64,000 nt of DNA. Origin: an uncultured Verrucomicrobia subdivision 3 bacterium (GTDB lineage: Bacteria > Verrucomicrobiota > Verrucomicrobiia > Limisphaerales > DASXHY01). Of the stretch, positions 16,017-23,297 are shown one piece after another. The stretch is taken from positions 55,992 through 119,991 of the forward strand of contig CALBZA010000070.1 of the NCBI GenBank assembly GCA_937890005.1, written 5' to 3'. A model generated the notes under the pieces. That model was not told the DNA's origin. It searched no databases and saw only the letters and a program-made list of their open reading frames with translations. Numbering within the stretch: the stretch's first letter is position 1; each line of letters opens with the position of its first letter. The position numbers were made by a program, and so were the translations under genes.

Positions 16017-16060
16017 TTGACATAAAGTGGAGGAAAGTGGTTAAAAGTGGGGCGTTGTGG
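16017..16060 (+). promoter_or_regulatory. mraZ promoter with four GTGG boxes (MraZ operator)
   Basis: TTGACA at 16017-16022 and TTAAAA at 16041-16046 make a good -35/-10 pair with 18-bp spacing. Four GTGG motifs start at 16027, 16037, 16047 and 16057, exactly one helical turn apart, and lie over the promoter. MraZ of E. coli and Mycoplasma is known to bind direct GTGG/GTGGG-type repeats spaced by 10 bp. Autoregulation of the dcw cluster by MraZ is therefore likely here. Confidence 0.85.
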
Positions 16061-16095
16061 GGCGAAAATCGCATTTTCGCAACACATGTGAACAA

Positions 16096-16560
16096 GTGGA
16101 CGCAAACGCGACAAGTGCACCGACTTATTACAATTCGCTCTACCGGCACGGAGTGGATGAGAAGCGGCGCGTCCAGATTCCGGCCAAGTGGCGGCCTGCC
16201 GACGCGAACGTGGAGTTCACGCTGATGTTGTGGCCAAAGGCGAAGGAAGGGCCTTGCTTGCGCGTGCTGCCGCCGAAAGAGATGGCCGAATTGATGGCCG
16301 ACATCGACGCGATGCCGAACGACAACCCGAACAAAGTGGTGCTGAAACGTTTCATCGGCAGCGAGTCGGTTCAGGTCGCGTTGGATAAATCCGGCCGCAT
16401 CTGCATCCCCGAAGGGATGGCCAAGGCTGCCGGAGTTGAAAGCGAAGCCGTGTTGGTCGGCTTGCTGGACCGTTTTGAAATTTGGAATCCGGAACGATAC
16501 GAAAAAGTTCGCGCCTCCGACGCTGTCATGGCGCAGGAAGCGTTCAAACTGATGGAGTAG
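16096..16560 (+). CDS. mraZ: Transcriptional regulator MraZ
   Basis: This first gene of the dcw cluster encodes a protein of about 154 residues with two AbrB-like halves. The first carries DEKRRVQIPAKW and the second DKSGRICIPEGMAKAAGV. The family motif is DxxxR; the usual Gly before Arg in the first half is Arg here (DEKRR). The start is uncertain: GTG 16096 gives a short N-terminal tail before YNSLYRHGVDEK, while an in-frame GTG at 16057 overlaps the fourth operator box and is unlikely. MraZ binds its own promoter and controls division genes. The next gene starts 2 bp after its stop codon. Confidence 0.9.
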   Translation: MDANATSAPTYYNSLYRHGVDEKRRVQIPAKWRPADANVEFTLMLWPKAKEGPCLRVLPPKEMAELMADIDAMPNDNPNKVVLKRFIGSESVQVALDKSGRICIPEGMAKAAGVESEAVLVGLLDRFEIWNPERYEKVRASDAVMAQEAFKLME

Positions 16561-16562
16561 CC

Positions 16563-17132
16563 ATGAGTCTAGGAAAACTGCTGACATCGGGAAAATGCCT
16601 GATCGGGTTGCACGACGACGGTGGTCGTTATGAAATGCGGCCGAAAAACCTGCTGCCCAAGTTCGGCTCGGATAGAAACCCGTTTGTGACCGCGAAGCCG
16701 GAATCGATCGCTCCGGCGCCGGTTGAAAAGGTGCCCACGATTGCGCGCACCTACACGCCGGCTGAAGTGGATGCCGCAAAGTCGGAGGAAGTTCCGAAGC
16801 TTCCGTCAGTGACGGCAGTCCGCGCCAATTCAATTGCCGAAGAAAAGAAACCCGGCCTCGGTGCCAAAACCGGACTGCTGTTCGCCAGAATCGTGACCTA
16901 TGCGAATCCGATGAAATGGTTTCGCCGGAAGGATTCGAGGGATCCGCGTTTCGACAAAGCACCTGTGCAGACCGAGCTGTCGCTCGAACGCATCAAGGTG
17001 GTTCGAAACGACCTGAGCGATGCGGATCTGGAAGTTGTTCCTGTGAAAGTGGTGGTGCAGCCAAAGACTGAACCTGTTGTTCAGCCTGCCGCGAAAGCGG
17101 AGGCCACGCCTGAATTGATCAAAACCTGGTGA
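16563..17132 (+). CDS. Uncharacterised protein between mraZ and rsmH
   Basis: The 189-residue product is not recognised. Residues 1-45 (MSLGKLLTSGKCLIGLHDDG, then YEMRPKNLLPKFG) look like a short conserved segment. The middle is rich in Pro, Ala, Glu and Lys and looks disordered. A motif around ANPMKWFRRKD precedes a C-terminal region of alternating Val/Pro/Glu. No signal peptide or membrane helix is seen. Its stop codon overlaps the GTG start of rsmH (GTGA), so it is translated with the dcw operon and may have a role in division or envelope. Confidence 0.8.
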   Translation: MSLGKLLTSGKCLIGLHDDGGRYEMRPKNLLPKFGSDRNPFVTAKPESIAPAPVEKVPTIARTYTPAEVDAAKSEEVPKLPSVTAVRANSIAEEKKPGLGAKTGLLFARIVTYANPMKWFRRKDSRDPRFDKAPVQTELSLERIKVVRNDLSDADLEVVPVKVVVQPKTEPVVQPAAKAEATPELIKTW

Positions 17133-18076
17133 GGAGCCAATGCGCGGTGCCAGACTTCGTCCACAAGCCAGTGATGGTGGCGGAGGTGTTGACGGCACTG
17201 AATCTGAAACCGGGCGCATCGTGCGCCGACGGGACGCTCGGTGGGGCTGGACACGCGGCAGCCATATTGGCCGCGACTTCGCCGACTGGATGGTTGTTTG
17301 GATGCGATCGCGATGGCGTCGCGATTGAGGTGGCGAAGGAAAGGCTGAAGGCGTTTGCCGGGCGGTTTGAAATCCGGCGCGGGAATTTTTCGGAACTCGC
17401 GGACTGGGTTCCGGCGGGAAGCTGCGATGGCGTGCTGCTGGATCTCGGGGTGAGTTCGCCGCAACTGGACGTGGCGGAACGCGGATTCAGCTTCATGCAG
17501 GATGGACCGCTCGACATGCGGATGGATTCGCGCCAGCCGGTGACGGCGGCGGACCTGGTGAACACTGCCGGAGAGCAGGAACTGGCGAGAATTTTTTGGG
17601 AATACGGCGATGAACGGGATTCGCGGCGGTTTGCGCGGGCGATTGTTCACCACCGGGAAGGACGAAAGTTTGAGACGACGCGGCAGCTTGCGGATTTGAT
17701 CGAGCGTCTGGCGCCGAGACACGGAAAGAAGACGCATCCGGCGACGCGCGTTTTCCAGGCGCTGCGGATCGCGGTGAACGACGAGATCGGTTCTTTGAAT
17801 CGTGGGTTGGAAGGGGCGCTGAAGATTTTGAAATCCGGCGGCCGGCTGGCAGTGATAACGTTTCACTCGCTGGAAGATCGCGTGGTGAAAGAGTTCGGTC
17901 GCACGCGTGCGCGGGACTACACGTATTCGGGCGATGTGGACATCCCCGAACTGCGGCAGCCGAAAGCGCCGGAAGTGAAGTTGATTTCGCGCAAGGCAAT
18001 TTTGCCGGGCGAAGCGGAACTGGCGGAAAACCCGCGCAGCCGCAGCGCCCAATTGCGAGTGATCGAGAAGTGTTGA
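17129..18076 (+). CDS. rsmH: 16S rRNA (cytosine-1402-N4)-methyltransferase
   Basis: The 315-residue AdoMet enzyme methylates C1402 of 16S rRNA. Motifs are the N-terminal HKPVMVAEVLTAL, the AdoMet loop DGTLGGAGHAAAIL, LLDLGVSSPQLD, ERGFSFMQDGPLDMRMD, and ITFHSLEDRVVKEF. The start is GTG at 17129, sharing bases with the upstream stop codon. It holds its usual place second or third in the dcw cluster. The gap to ftsL is filled with an inverted GTGA repeat. Confidence 0.97.
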   Translation: MRSQCAVPDFVHKPVMVAEVLTALNLKPGASCADGTLGGAGHAAAILAATSPTGWLFGCDRDGVAIEVAKERLKAFAGRFEIRRGNFSELADWVPAGSCDGVLLDLGVSSPQLDVAERGFSFMQDGPLDMRMDSRQPVTAADLVNTAGEQELARIFWEYGDERDSRRFARAIVHHREGRKFETTRQLADLIERLAPRHGKKTHPATRVFQALRIAVNDEIGSLNRGLEGALKILKSGGRLAVITFHSLEDRVVKEFGRTRARDYTYSGDVDIPELRQPKAPEVKLISRKAILPGEAELAENPRSRSAQLRVIEKC

Positions 18077-18080
18077 AGGA

Positions 18081-18164
18081 AACGTGAAAGCGTGACGAGT
18101 GAAGCGTGAAAGCGTGAAAGCAGGTAATCACGCATTACACATCACGCATCACGCATCACTCATC
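18081..18164. repeat. Inverted word repeat, GTGA/TCAC family
   Basis: Left arm 18081-18120 holds words such as GCGTGAAAGCGTGAAAG and the right arm 18127-18164 the reverse ATCACGCATCACGCATCACT. It fills the rsmH-ftsL gap. The arms would pair in the transcript around a very short loop and could form a strong stem within the dcw mRNA. Confidence 0.8.
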
Positions 18165-18171
18165 AGAAAAA

Positions 18172-18552
18172 ATGGCTCGTAACAGACGACATCAGACGGC
18201 GGCGATCCGGTTTGGCCCGGCGATCAAGGCATTTCTTTTGTGCCTGGTGATTGGCGGCTTCGGCATCGGCTACGTCTGGCAACAGAGCCAGATCGATGAG
18301 CTTGGCGCGCAGATTCGCATTCGCGAAAACGAGCTGAACAAGCTGGTTGAAGAGAACAGAATTCGACGGAGGTCGCTCAACAACATGTTCTCGCCGCCAT
18401 TCCTGGAACGAAGAATTCGTGAACTGAACCTGGGACTCGTGCAGCCGCAGCCGTCGCAGAAATGGGTGCTGCGGGAATTGCCTCCTGACGATCCTGCGCC
18501 GATGCAGAACCGCCCGAGGGACTACGCAGCCCGATCAGGCATTATGGACTGA
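18172..18552 (+). CDS. ftsL: FtsL-like division protein
   Basis: The 126-residue product has a short basic N-terminus, one membrane helix (about residues 18-36, AFLLCLVIGGFGIGYVW) and a periplasmic coiled coil (about 38-72, with heptad-like spacing of Ile/Leu in IDELGAQIRIRENELNKLVE). This is the layout of FtsL/DivIC division proteins. The position between rsmH and ftsI supports it. Sequence conservation in this family is low, so the call rests on structure and position. The C-terminal tail is Pro/Arg-rich. Confidence 0.85.
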   Translation: MARNRRHQTAAIRFGPAIKAFLLCLVIGGFGIGYVWQQSQIDELGAQIRIRENELNKLVEENRIRRRSLNNMFSPPFLERRIRELNLGLVQPQPSQKWVLRELPPDDPAPMQNRPRDYAARSGIMD

Positions 18553-18568
18553 CCATGAAAAATTTCTG

Positions 18569-18720
18569 CCGCCGCTCGTGACGCCGTCGGAGAGGAACCG
18601 ATCGCCGCGAGCGGCTGGCAGTTGAAAATTCAGCGAGTAAACATTCGCAATCAGATGAAAGAATTCAGACCGCCGCTCGTGACGCAGTCGGATGAGGAAC
18701 CGATCGCCGCGGGCGGTTGG
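18569..18720. repeat. Two direct copies of a 50-bp GC-rich hairpin unit between ftsL and ftsI
   Basis: Copy one is 18569-18618 and copy two 18670-18720. They share CCGCCGCTCGTGACGC, GTCGGA, GAGGAACCGATCGCCGCG and a GCGG-TGG end with few differences. Each unit can fold, since GCCGCTCG near its start pairs with CGAGCGGC (copy one) or a near match (copy two) at its end. Copy two lies within a 24-codon open frame (ATG 18654, TGA 18727) whose stop codon is immediately next to the ftsI ATG. Confidence 0.85.
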
Positions 18721-18729
18721 TCTTTTTGA
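18654..18729 (+). other. Possible 24-residue leader peptide before ftsI
   Basis: An ATG at 18654 opens a frame that reads MKEFRPPLVTQSDEEPIAAG and ends with WSF and TGA at 18727-18729, directly abutting the ftsI ATG at 18730. The first repeat copy has a similar ATGAAA context at 18555 but its frame ends after eight codons. This could be a translated leader coupled to ftsI or chance. There is no other evidence for translation. Confidence 0.3.
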
Positions 18730-20619
18730 ATGGCAAAGAGAAAACAATTCGTGCGGTTGATGTTCGTGGCGCTGGCCCTGATCCTGGCGTTCGTCGGGCT
18801 GGGCTATCGTCTTGTCGATCTCCAGATTCTCCGCCATGAACCGCTCAAGGCTCTCGCGCAGCGGAACACGCAGCGTGAGTTCCTGTTCGAGCCGCGTCGG
18901 GGTGATATCCTTGACGTGAAAGGAAATCTCCTCGCGACGAGCGCTTCAGTGAAGGTGGTTTGTGCGGACCCGTCCCTCATTGGAAATCACGCACCGGAAG
19001 TGGCGCGCGCCATCGCCCCTCTGCTCCAGCTGAACGAAAGCGAGTTGATCCAGAAGCTCACGCCGCGGACGCGCGTGAATGACAGGGGAATCGTCGTCAC
19101 CAATTCCTACGTTCGCCTTCGCACCCGGGTTCCGGTTGAAACGTGGGATCTCATCAAGACGAACATGGCCGGTCTCACGTTCGATGTTGATGAATCGAAA
19201 CTGCCACGGAAGGAACAAACCTTTTACAACAATCTCCGCAAGAAAGCCCTTTTTGCGGAGGAATATCCCATTCGCGTTTATCCAAACAAGACGCTTGCCG
19301 CGCACATTCTGGGTTTCGCTGTAACAGGCGAACGGAAAATTGACGAACATCTGATCAACGAAATCCAGGGCCGGGAAGGCATCGAACTGGTGTTGAACTC
19401 CAAGCTCAGCGGCGTGCCCGGATGGCGACTGACGGAAACAGATCGCCGCGGACGAGAGCTCGTCTCCTTCCGAACGCAGGATGTTGAGCCGCGCGAAGGT
19501 GTGAACGTCGTGCTGACGATCGACTCCTTCATTCAGAATGTGATCGAATCCGTGCTGGCGGATCTGATGGAAAAACACACGCCGATCAGTGCTTCAGCGA
19601 TGGTCATCCGCCCGCGGACGGGAGAAATTCTGGCGATGGCTTCCTATCCGACGTTCGATCCGAACAGTCCGGGTGCCGCTTCGGCTGATGCGCGGCGCAA
19701 CCGGAACATCACCGACGTGGTGGAACCGGGCTCGACGTTCAAGGCCATGGTGGTTTCGAGCGCTTTGAATGACGGAACCGTGAAGCTTTCCGACACATTC
19801 TTTTGTGAAAACGGACGATTCCTATATGGCGGACGAATCCTGCACGACCATGAATCCTACGGAAATCTGACCGTCAAGGAGATCATCATGAAGTCGTCAA
19901 ACATCGGTTCGGCCAAGATCGGCATCCTGATGGGCGAAAACCGGGTGTTCGAATCGATGACGGAGTTCGGTTTCGGTCAGAAGAGCGGAATCACCTTGCC
20001 TGGCGAAGTTCGTGGCATCGTTCATCCGGTGAAGAACTGGAGCAAGGTGACGATTGCCCAGGTTCCGATGGGCCATGGAGTTGCCGTGACGCGATTGCAG
20101 ATGGCGATGGCGATGAGTGCGATTGCAAACAGGGGCGTGCTCATGCGTCCGATGCTGGTGGACCGGCTCGAAGATGCGTCGGGCACGATCGTTGGAAAAT
20201 ATGCGCCGCAGGCAGTGCGCCGGGTGGTGAGTGAAGCCGCGGCTGCGGACATGGTCGAAGCGTTGAAGAGTGTGGTGTCCACCAATGGCACCGCGCCCAA
20301 GGCACGCATGGAACGTTACACCGTCGCAGGCAAGACCGGCACGGCCCAGAAGGTGGAAGGCGGACGTTACGTTCGCGGCAAATATGTTTCGTCCTTCATT
20401 GGATTCTTTCCCGCCGACAATCCGGAGCTGTGCATTTCGGTGGTGCTCGATGAGCCGAAGGAAGGTTACTACGGCGGCCAGGTGGCGGCGCCTGCCTTCC
20501 GAAAGATTGCAGAACGCGCGGCCAGTTATCTGAACATTCGTCCCGACATTGAAGAAAAAAACCCGTCGTCCGATGTGGTGTCGCAGCCGGAACAACCGCG
20601 GGTGGCGTTGACGCGTTGA
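18730..20619 (+). CDS. ftsI: Division-specific penicillin-binding protein (FtsI/PBP3, transpeptidase)
   Basis: The 629-residue class B PBP crosslinks septal peptidoglycan. It has an N-terminal membrane anchor (about residues 10-30), a dimerisation/pedestal domain (about 50-250, containing EPRRGDILDVKGNLLA), and a transpeptidase domain. The three active-site motifs are visible: SxxK at Ser335-Lys338 (EPGSTFKAM), SxN at Ser389-Asn391 (MKSSNIG), and KTG at 535-537 (AGKTGTAQK). No PASTA domain follows; the tail after about residue 600 is Pro/Glu-rich. Repeat hairpins lie just upstream. murF follows directly, without murE. Confidence 0.96.
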   Translation: MAKRKQFVRLMFVALALILAFVGLGYRLVDLQILRHEPLKALAQRNTQREFLFEPRRGDILDVKGNLLATSASVKVVCADPSLIGNHAPEVARAIAPLLQLNESELIQKLTPRTRVNDRGIVVTNSYVRLRTRVPVETWDLIKTNMAGLTFDVDESKLPRKEQTFYNNLRKKALFAEEYPIRVYPNKTLAAHILGFAVTGERKIDEHLINEIQGREGIELVLNSKLSGVPGWRLTETDRRGRELVSFRTQDVEPREGVNVVLTIDSFIQNVIESVLADLMEKHTPISASAMVIRPRTGEILAMASYPTFDPNSPGAASADARRNRNITDVVEPGSTFKAMVVSSALNDGTVKLSDTFFCENGRFLYGGRILHDHESYGNLTVKEIIMKSSNIGSAKIGILMGENRVFESMTEFGFGQKSGITLPGEVRGIVHPVKNWSKVTIAQVPMGHGVAVTRLQMAMAMSAIANRGVLMRPMLVDRLEDASGTIVGKYAPQAVRRVVSEAAAADMVEALKSVVSTNGTAPKARMERYTVAGKTGTAQKVEGGRYVRGKYVSSFIGFFPADNPELCISVVLDEPKEGYYGGQVAAPAFRKIAERAASYLNIRPDIEEKNPSSDVVSQPEQPRVALTR

Positions 20620-20656
20620 GCGGCCATGATCCGGGCGGGAAAAGTGTCGAAGTGTT

Positions 20657-22051
20657 ATGGAAGTCCGCAGTTTGAAATTCTTTGCAGAAGCCTGTGGCGG
20701 CGAGCGGCGGCGGGGTTCGCTCGAAACGCCGATTCAGCGTGTCTGCACGGATTCACGTCTCGCGCAGCCCGGCGACCTGTTCATCGCCATTCCCGGCGAG
20801 CGTTTTGACGCCCACGTGTTTCTTCCCGATGTCGCGAAGAAAGGCATTGCGGCTGCCTTCGTTGAAAAATCGAAGGTCGTTCCGGAAATCGCGGATTGCG
20901 CTGTGATTGCGGTGGAAAGCGGACGCCGTGCGCTTGGACACATCGCCGCGAGATACCGGGATGATTTCTCGCTGCCCATCATTGCCGTCGGCGGTTCGAA
21001 TGGAAAAACGACGACGAAGGAATTGCTCGCCTCCGTTCTGAAACAGAAGCTGAACACGCTCTGGAGCGAAGCGAGTTTCAACAACGACATTGGAGTTCCG
21101 CTGACGCTGCTTCGCCTGGAGAACTCGCATCAGGCCGCCGTGCTGGAAGTCGGCACGAATCATCCCGGAGAACTGGCTCCGCTGCTGGCGATGATCCGTC
21201 CGCGCTTCGGAATCATCACCAACATCGGACGCGAACATCTGGAGTTTTTTGGCGACATCGACGGCGTTATTCGGGAGGAAGGCACGCTGCCCGAGCTTTT
21301 GCCTGCGGACGGAATCTTCTTTGCCAATGGCGACGATCCGCACACTGCCGAACTGGTGAAACGCACGCGCGCCCAGGTGGTGCGGGTCGGAACTTCCGAG
21401 GGAAACGACTGGCGTGCCGTGAATGTTCGTCTGGACAAAACCGGCGCGAGCTTCCGGGTGGAGACGCGGGAACCGGAATTGTCAGGTGACTATCGTGTGA
21501 ATCTTATCGGTCGGCATCAGGTGAACAACGCGTTGTTTGCCCTCGCAGTGGGAGCCGCGCTCGGACTCAATCGCAATGAACTCGCGAAGGGACTTGCGGA
21601 ATGTCAGCCGCCGAAAATGCGATTGCAGGTCTGGGAATTGAACGGCGTTCGCGTTCTTGACGACGCCTACAACGCGAATGCCGATTCGGTGATCGCGGCG
21701 CTTCAAACCCTGGGTGATCTGCCGTGCAAGGGCCGGCGTGTCGCGGTGCTCGGCGACATGGCTGAGCTCGGAACACATTCCGAATCCGCGCACGAAGAGG
21801 TTGGGCGGCGTGCGGCGGAGCTCGGAGTGGACCAGTTGTTTGCGATCGGGAAGATGGCGTCGGTCATTTCACGCGGCGCGCGTGGGGCTGGCCTGACGCG
21901 GGTTCTGGAATTCCTGGATGTGGAACCGGCGGCAGATGCCGTTCGAAGATTTTTGAAACCGGGCGATTCGCTGCTGTTGAAGGCTTCGCGGTCTTCAAGA
22001 CTTGAGCGTGTGGCGGAACTGCTGCGCGGCGATGGCGGAAAGAAGAACTGA
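20657..22051 (+). CDS. murF: UDP-N-acetylmuramoyl-tripeptide--D-alanyl-D-alanine ligase
   Basis: The 464-residue ATP-dependent ligase adds D-Ala-D-Ala to the UDP-MurNAc-tripeptide in the cytosol. The P-loop is GGSNGKTTTKE (about 112-121). Other Mur-ligase motifs are LEVGTNHPGEL, NIGREHLEFF, and DDAYNANADSV near the C-terminal domain. Its stop codon overlaps the mraY ATG by one base. In most dcw clusters murE lies between ftsI and murF; here only 37 bp separate ftsI and murF. Confidence 0.96.
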   Translation: MEVRSLKFFAEACGGERRRGSLETPIQRVCTDSRLAQPGDLFIAIPGERFDAHVFLPDVAKKGIAAAFVEKSKVVPEIADCAVIAVESGRRALGHIAARYRDDFSLPIIAVGGSNGKTTTKELLASVLKQKLNTLWSEASFNNDIGVPLTLLRLENSHQAAVLEVGTNHPGELAPLLAMIRPRFGIITNIGREHLEFFGDIDGVIREEGTLPELLPADGIFFANGDDPHTAELVKRTRAQVVRVGTSEGNDWRAVNVRLDKTGASFRVETREPELSGDYRVNLIGRHQVNNALFALAVGAALGLNRNELAKGLAECQPPKMRLQVWELNGVRVLDDAYNANADSVIAALQTLGDLPCKGRRVAVLGDMAELGTHSESAHEEVGRRAAELGVDQLFAIGKMASVISRGARGAGLTRVLEFLDVEPAADAVRRFLKPGDSLLLKASRSSRLERVAELLRGDGGKKN

Positions 22052-23235
22052 TGCTGTATTTTCTCAGCCAGAAATTGACGGAGTGGGCGGATGGCACGAG
22101 CTGGGCCGAACATGTCACGGCTCTGCGCCTGTTCCGCTACATCACCGTCCGAAGCGCGGGCGCGGCGGTCACGGCGCTGTTGTTGAGCTGGTGGCTCGGT
22201 CCCAAGGTGATTCGCTGGTTGCAACAGCTCAAGTTCGGTCAGGAATACAAGGACATTGCCGATCAACACGGAGAATTCGGCACGCGCATTCTCAGCAAAA
22301 AGGGAACGCCCACGATGGGCGGCATTCTGATCGTTGCGGTGTTGAGCACCACGACGCTGCTCTGGACGGCGTGGAATCCCCTCGTTGAACTGACACTGCT
22401 CTGCCTCGTGGTTCTCGCCGGGCTCGGCTTTTACGACGATTACGCGAAGATCACGCAGCAGACCGGGCACGGCACGGCGCCGCAGGTGAAGCTGTGGGTT
22501 CAGATCGGACTGGGATTGTTCGTCGCCATTTACCTTTGGAAACTCCCGGCCCAAAGCTGGCTCAAGTTTCCTGAAAGCCAGGGCATCATTCACAACAACC
22601 TGGTGTCGGTGCTGATGGTTCCGTTTTACAAACATCCGATTCCGGTGGCCGCAATCGTCGGAGTGATTCTCGTAACACTGACCATCGTTGGAAGTTCCAA
22701 CGCGGTGAATCTCACCGACGGTCTCGACGGGCTGGCCATTGGTTGCACACTGATCACATCGTTCGTGTTTCTCATTGTCACGTATGTGGCGGGAAACTTC
22801 CGCGCCGCGGAATATCTTCAGATTCCTTACGTCTCGGGCGCCGGTGAACTTACGGTTTTCTGCGCGGCGTTGATTGGCGCCGGACTGGGATTCCTCTGGT
22901 TCAACTGTCATCCGGCCAGGGTATTCATGGGCGATACCGGTTCACTGGCGCTCGGCGGTGCGTTGGGTGTGATTGCCGTTCTGGTGCATCAACCGTTTCT
23001 GCTCGTCATCGCTGGCGGCGTGTTCGTGATGGAAGCGGTTTCCGTAATCGTCCAGAAGGGATGGTTTCGCTACACACGAAAGAAATACGGAACCGGCCGG
23101 CGCGTGTTCCTGATGGCACCGATTCATCATCACTTCGAAAAGAAAGGCTGGTATGAGTCGCAGGTGGTGATGCGGTTCTACATCCTGTGCGTGTTGTTCG
23201 CGGTGGTGGCGCTCAGCACCTTGAAGATCCGGTGA
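22051..23235 (+). CDS. mraY: Phospho-N-acetylmuramoyl-pentapeptide transferase (lipid I synthase)
   Basis: The 394-residue multi-pass membrane enzyme moves phospho-MurNAc-pentapeptide onto undecaprenyl phosphate. Motifs: KKGTPTMGG, LGFYDDYAKI (Asp pair), NAVNLTDGLDGLAIG, FNCHPARVFMGDTGSLALGG, and the MraY-specific MAPIHHHFEKKGW. About ten hydrophobic segments are visible. It is translationally coupled to murF. A GTGATGC repeat separates it from murD. Confidence 0.97.
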   Translation: MLYFLSQKLTEWADGTSWAEHVTALRLFRYITVRSAGAAVTALLLSWWLGPKVIRWLQQLKFGQEYKDIADQHGEFGTRILSKKGTPTMGGILIVAVLSTTTLLWTAWNPLVELTLLCLVVLAGLGFYDDYAKITQQTGHGTAPQVKLWVQIGLGLFVAIYLWKLPAQSWLKFPESQGIIHNNLVSVLMVPFYKHPIPVAAIVGVILVTLTIVGSSNAVNLTDGLDGLAIGCTLITSFVFLIVTYVAGNFRAAEYLQIPYVSGAGELTVFCAALIGAGLGFLWFNCHPARVFMGDTGSLALGGALGVIAVLVHQPFLLVIAGGVFVMEAVSVIVQKGWFRYTRKKYGTGRRVFLMAPIHHHFEKKGWYESQVVMRFYILCVLFAVVALSTLKIR

Positions 23236-23238
23236 AGA

Positions 23239-23272
23239 CGTGATGCGTGATGCGTGATGCGTGATGCGTGAA
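23239..23272. repeat. Tandem GTGATGC words in the mraY-murD gap
   Basis: Four tandem copies of the 8-base word GTGATGCG stand at 23239-23271. This looks like one arm of the GTGA/TCAC repeats without its facing partner. Confidence 0.7.
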
Positions 23273-23297
23273 GGCTTGAGTGAGTTTTTGAATTGCA

